64,000 bases of DNA from Corynebacterium diphtheriae (GTDB taxonomy: Bacteria > Actinomycetota > Actinomycetes > Mycobacteriales > Mycobacteriaceae), in NCBI RefSeq assembly GCF_001457455.1, contig NZ_LN831026.1:372001-436000 (forward strand), read 5' to 3'. The translations under genes were made by a program, and so were the position numbers. Positions 62,980 through 64,000 of this stretch are shown here, piece after piece. A model generated the notes under the pieces. That model was given only the letters and a program-made list of their open reading frames with translations, had not been told where the DNA came from and did no database searches. Within the stretch, counting starts at the first letter, position 1. Every line of letters begins with the position of its first letter.

Positions 62980-64000
62980 CTACTGAGTGGTGCCAACACC
63001 CGAGAAGCTCAGGCCGGTCAGGGAGATCGGCTTGAAGTCAACCAGCGTGCTTGCATCCCACGCGGTTGGAGCCTTGCGGTGTAACAGTGGGTAGAGAGGA
63101 ACGTTCTCGGAGATGATGTCGAGAGCCTCGTGCCACTTGTTCTTCTGCTCGGACTCGCTGGTAGCCGCAAGGCCTGCGTCGAGAACCTCCTGAAGCTTGG
63201 TGTAAGCCTCGGTACCCTTCCAGTGCATACGGGTGTCGGTCCAGGTGTCTCCGGAGTACCACCAGCGCATGAGCAGGTCAGGGTCGGTGCCGAATACAGA
63301 TGGGTCGCCAGGTGCGATCACAACGTCGTAAGCCTCTGGCTTGCCGTCGATGGTGTTGTACACATCCGAAGACTTCTTCTCGGTGAAGTCGACCTGAATA
63401 CCCAAGGCGGTCAGGGATTCCTGGATCAATGGGGTGCACTTCTTAACCCAGTCGTGGTCGGTGCACAGCATGCGCAGCTTGGTCAGGCCAGTCTCCTTGA
63501 ACAAAGCCTTTGCCTTTTCTGCATCGTGCGAGTAAACAACCTTGGCCTCGTGGTACTGAGGGTGCTCCTTGTGGAGGAAGGAGGTAGGTGCGGTTGCTTG
63601 GCCGAGCAGAGCGGTCTTGATGACCTTGTCCATGTCGATGCCGTAGAGGAATGCTTGGCGGTTCTTCAAGTCGCTGAATGGGTTGGACTTGTCGTTGTTG
63701 AACATTGCGAACAGCAAGCCGAAGCCCTGAACGGATTCCACAGTGTGGGTGCCCTTGAGCTGATCGATGGAGAGGTAAGGAACCGAGTCGATAGCCTGAA
63801 CGGACTTGGACTGCAAAGCATTGGTACGGGTCGAAGCGTCTGGGATGATCTGCCAGACCATGTTCTTTGCGCGAGCTGGCTTAGGGCCGTTGTAGTCCTC
63901 GAAGCGCTCGAACTTCACGGTCTTAGAGGTACCGCCGTTGTCGGTCATCTTGTAAGGGCCGGAACCGATTGGGTTAGCGGAGAATGCGTCAACGTCCTTC
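62980..64000 (-). CDS. Extracellular solute-binding protein family 5, partial (SiaE/SatA-like)
   Basis: The C-terminal part of an SBP_bac_5 protein; the frame is open through the last base of the window (AFSANPIGSGPYKM), so the start and signal peptide are outside. Features: PIGSGPYKM, RQAFLYGIDMDKVIKTALLG and the ending KPISLTGLSFSGVGTTQ. It lies upstream of the permease genes on the same strand and should deliver the substrate, likely sialic acid by analogy with SatA/SiaE. A peptide-binding role cannot be excluded from this part alone. Confidence 0.9.
   Translation of the reverse strand, partial: KDVDAFSANPIGSGPYKMTDNGGTSKTVKFERFEDYNGPKPARAKNMVWQIIPDASTRTNALQSKSVQAIDSVPYLSIDQLKGTHTVESVQGFGLLFAMFNNDKSNPFSDLKNRQAFLYGIDMDKVIKTALLGQATAPTSFLHKEHPQYHEAKVVYSHDAEKAKALFKETGLTKLRMLCTDHDWVKKCTPLIQESLTALGIQVDFTEKKSSDVYNTIDGKPEAYDVVIAPGDPSVFGTDPDLLMRWWYSGDTWTDTRMHWKGTEAYTKLQEVLDAGLAATSESEQKNKWHEALDIISENVPLYPLLHRKAPTAWDASTLVDFKPISLTGLSFSGVGTTQ

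Noticed and set aside
1..64000. CRISPR arrays and tRNA or rRNA genes
   Set aside because: No regularly spaced direct repeats and no cloverleaf or rRNA signature sequence were noticed on reading; a tRNA scan was not possible.

Overview
The window looks like the chromosome of a Corynebacterium, most likely of the C. diphtheriae group. The basis is: strongly actinobacterial ribosomal proteins and elongation factors, moderate GC, frequent GTG starts, a LAxTG-type sortase signal, and a gene order in which the S10/spc ribosomal cluster is split by unrelated genes after rpsQ and again after rplE. The species call is inference; no search was run.

Layout. 1-3.0 kb: the end of an ABC exporter (ATPase, permease) and a TIGR03943/permease pair. 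3.0-5.4 kb: the anaerobic ribonucleotide reductase nrdD-nrdG on the minus strand. 5.5-10.9 kb: a small unknown gene, then the str operon rpsL-rpsG-fusA and tuf. 10.9-22.5 kb: a DUF421 membrane protein, the S10 operon rpsJ to rpsQ behind a long leader, a MacAB-like three-gene exporter placed inside the ribosomal cluster, then rplN-rplX-rplE. 22.5-27 kb: an AT-rich gap, serine permease, L-serine dehydratase and an exported asparaginase.

27-46.8 kb is an anaerobic nitrate respiration and molybdenum cofactor island. It has moeB, a mog-moaE fusion, moaD, a modB-modC fusion, narK-narGHJI, a second nitrate/nitrite MFS carrier, mog, mobA, moaC, moeA, moaA and modA. Together these cover molybdate uptake (ModA with fused ModBC), pterin synthesis (MoaA, MoaC, MoaD, MoaE, MoeB), metal insertion (Mog, MoeA), nucleotide addition (MobA), and the enzyme that uses the cofactor (NarGHI with chaperone NarJ and the NarK carriers). 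With NrdDG this indicates growth by nitrate respiration without oxygen.

46.9-57.9 kb is a decayed accessory zone. It holds remnants of IS1634-, IS1182-, IS3- and IS1249-type elements (the last lies at 39.9-40.5 kb), a second moeA reduced to a fragment, a DUF3800 gene, a short LAATG surface protein, a GC-rich rtcB gene, a fic gene that has lost its normal start and has three evenly spaced palindromic operators upstream, and a broken MmeI-like methyltransferase with a broken helicase. 57.9-64 kb is a probable sialic acid locus: a lyase of the NanA type and an Opp/Dpp-type ABC transporter with a permease-ATPase fusion like SatABCD/SiaEFGI. Its binding protein runs off the window end.

The most interesting points are an A8 tract that puts the start of the MacA-like protein out of frame, the fic locus (inhibitory motif encoded upstream of any usable start, plus a GATAAnnnTTATC operator array), the moeA-like/IS1634 hybrid reading frame, the mog-moaE fusion with a His/Cys-rich linker, and the broken methyltransferase whose NPPY motif is destroyed by loss of one C.
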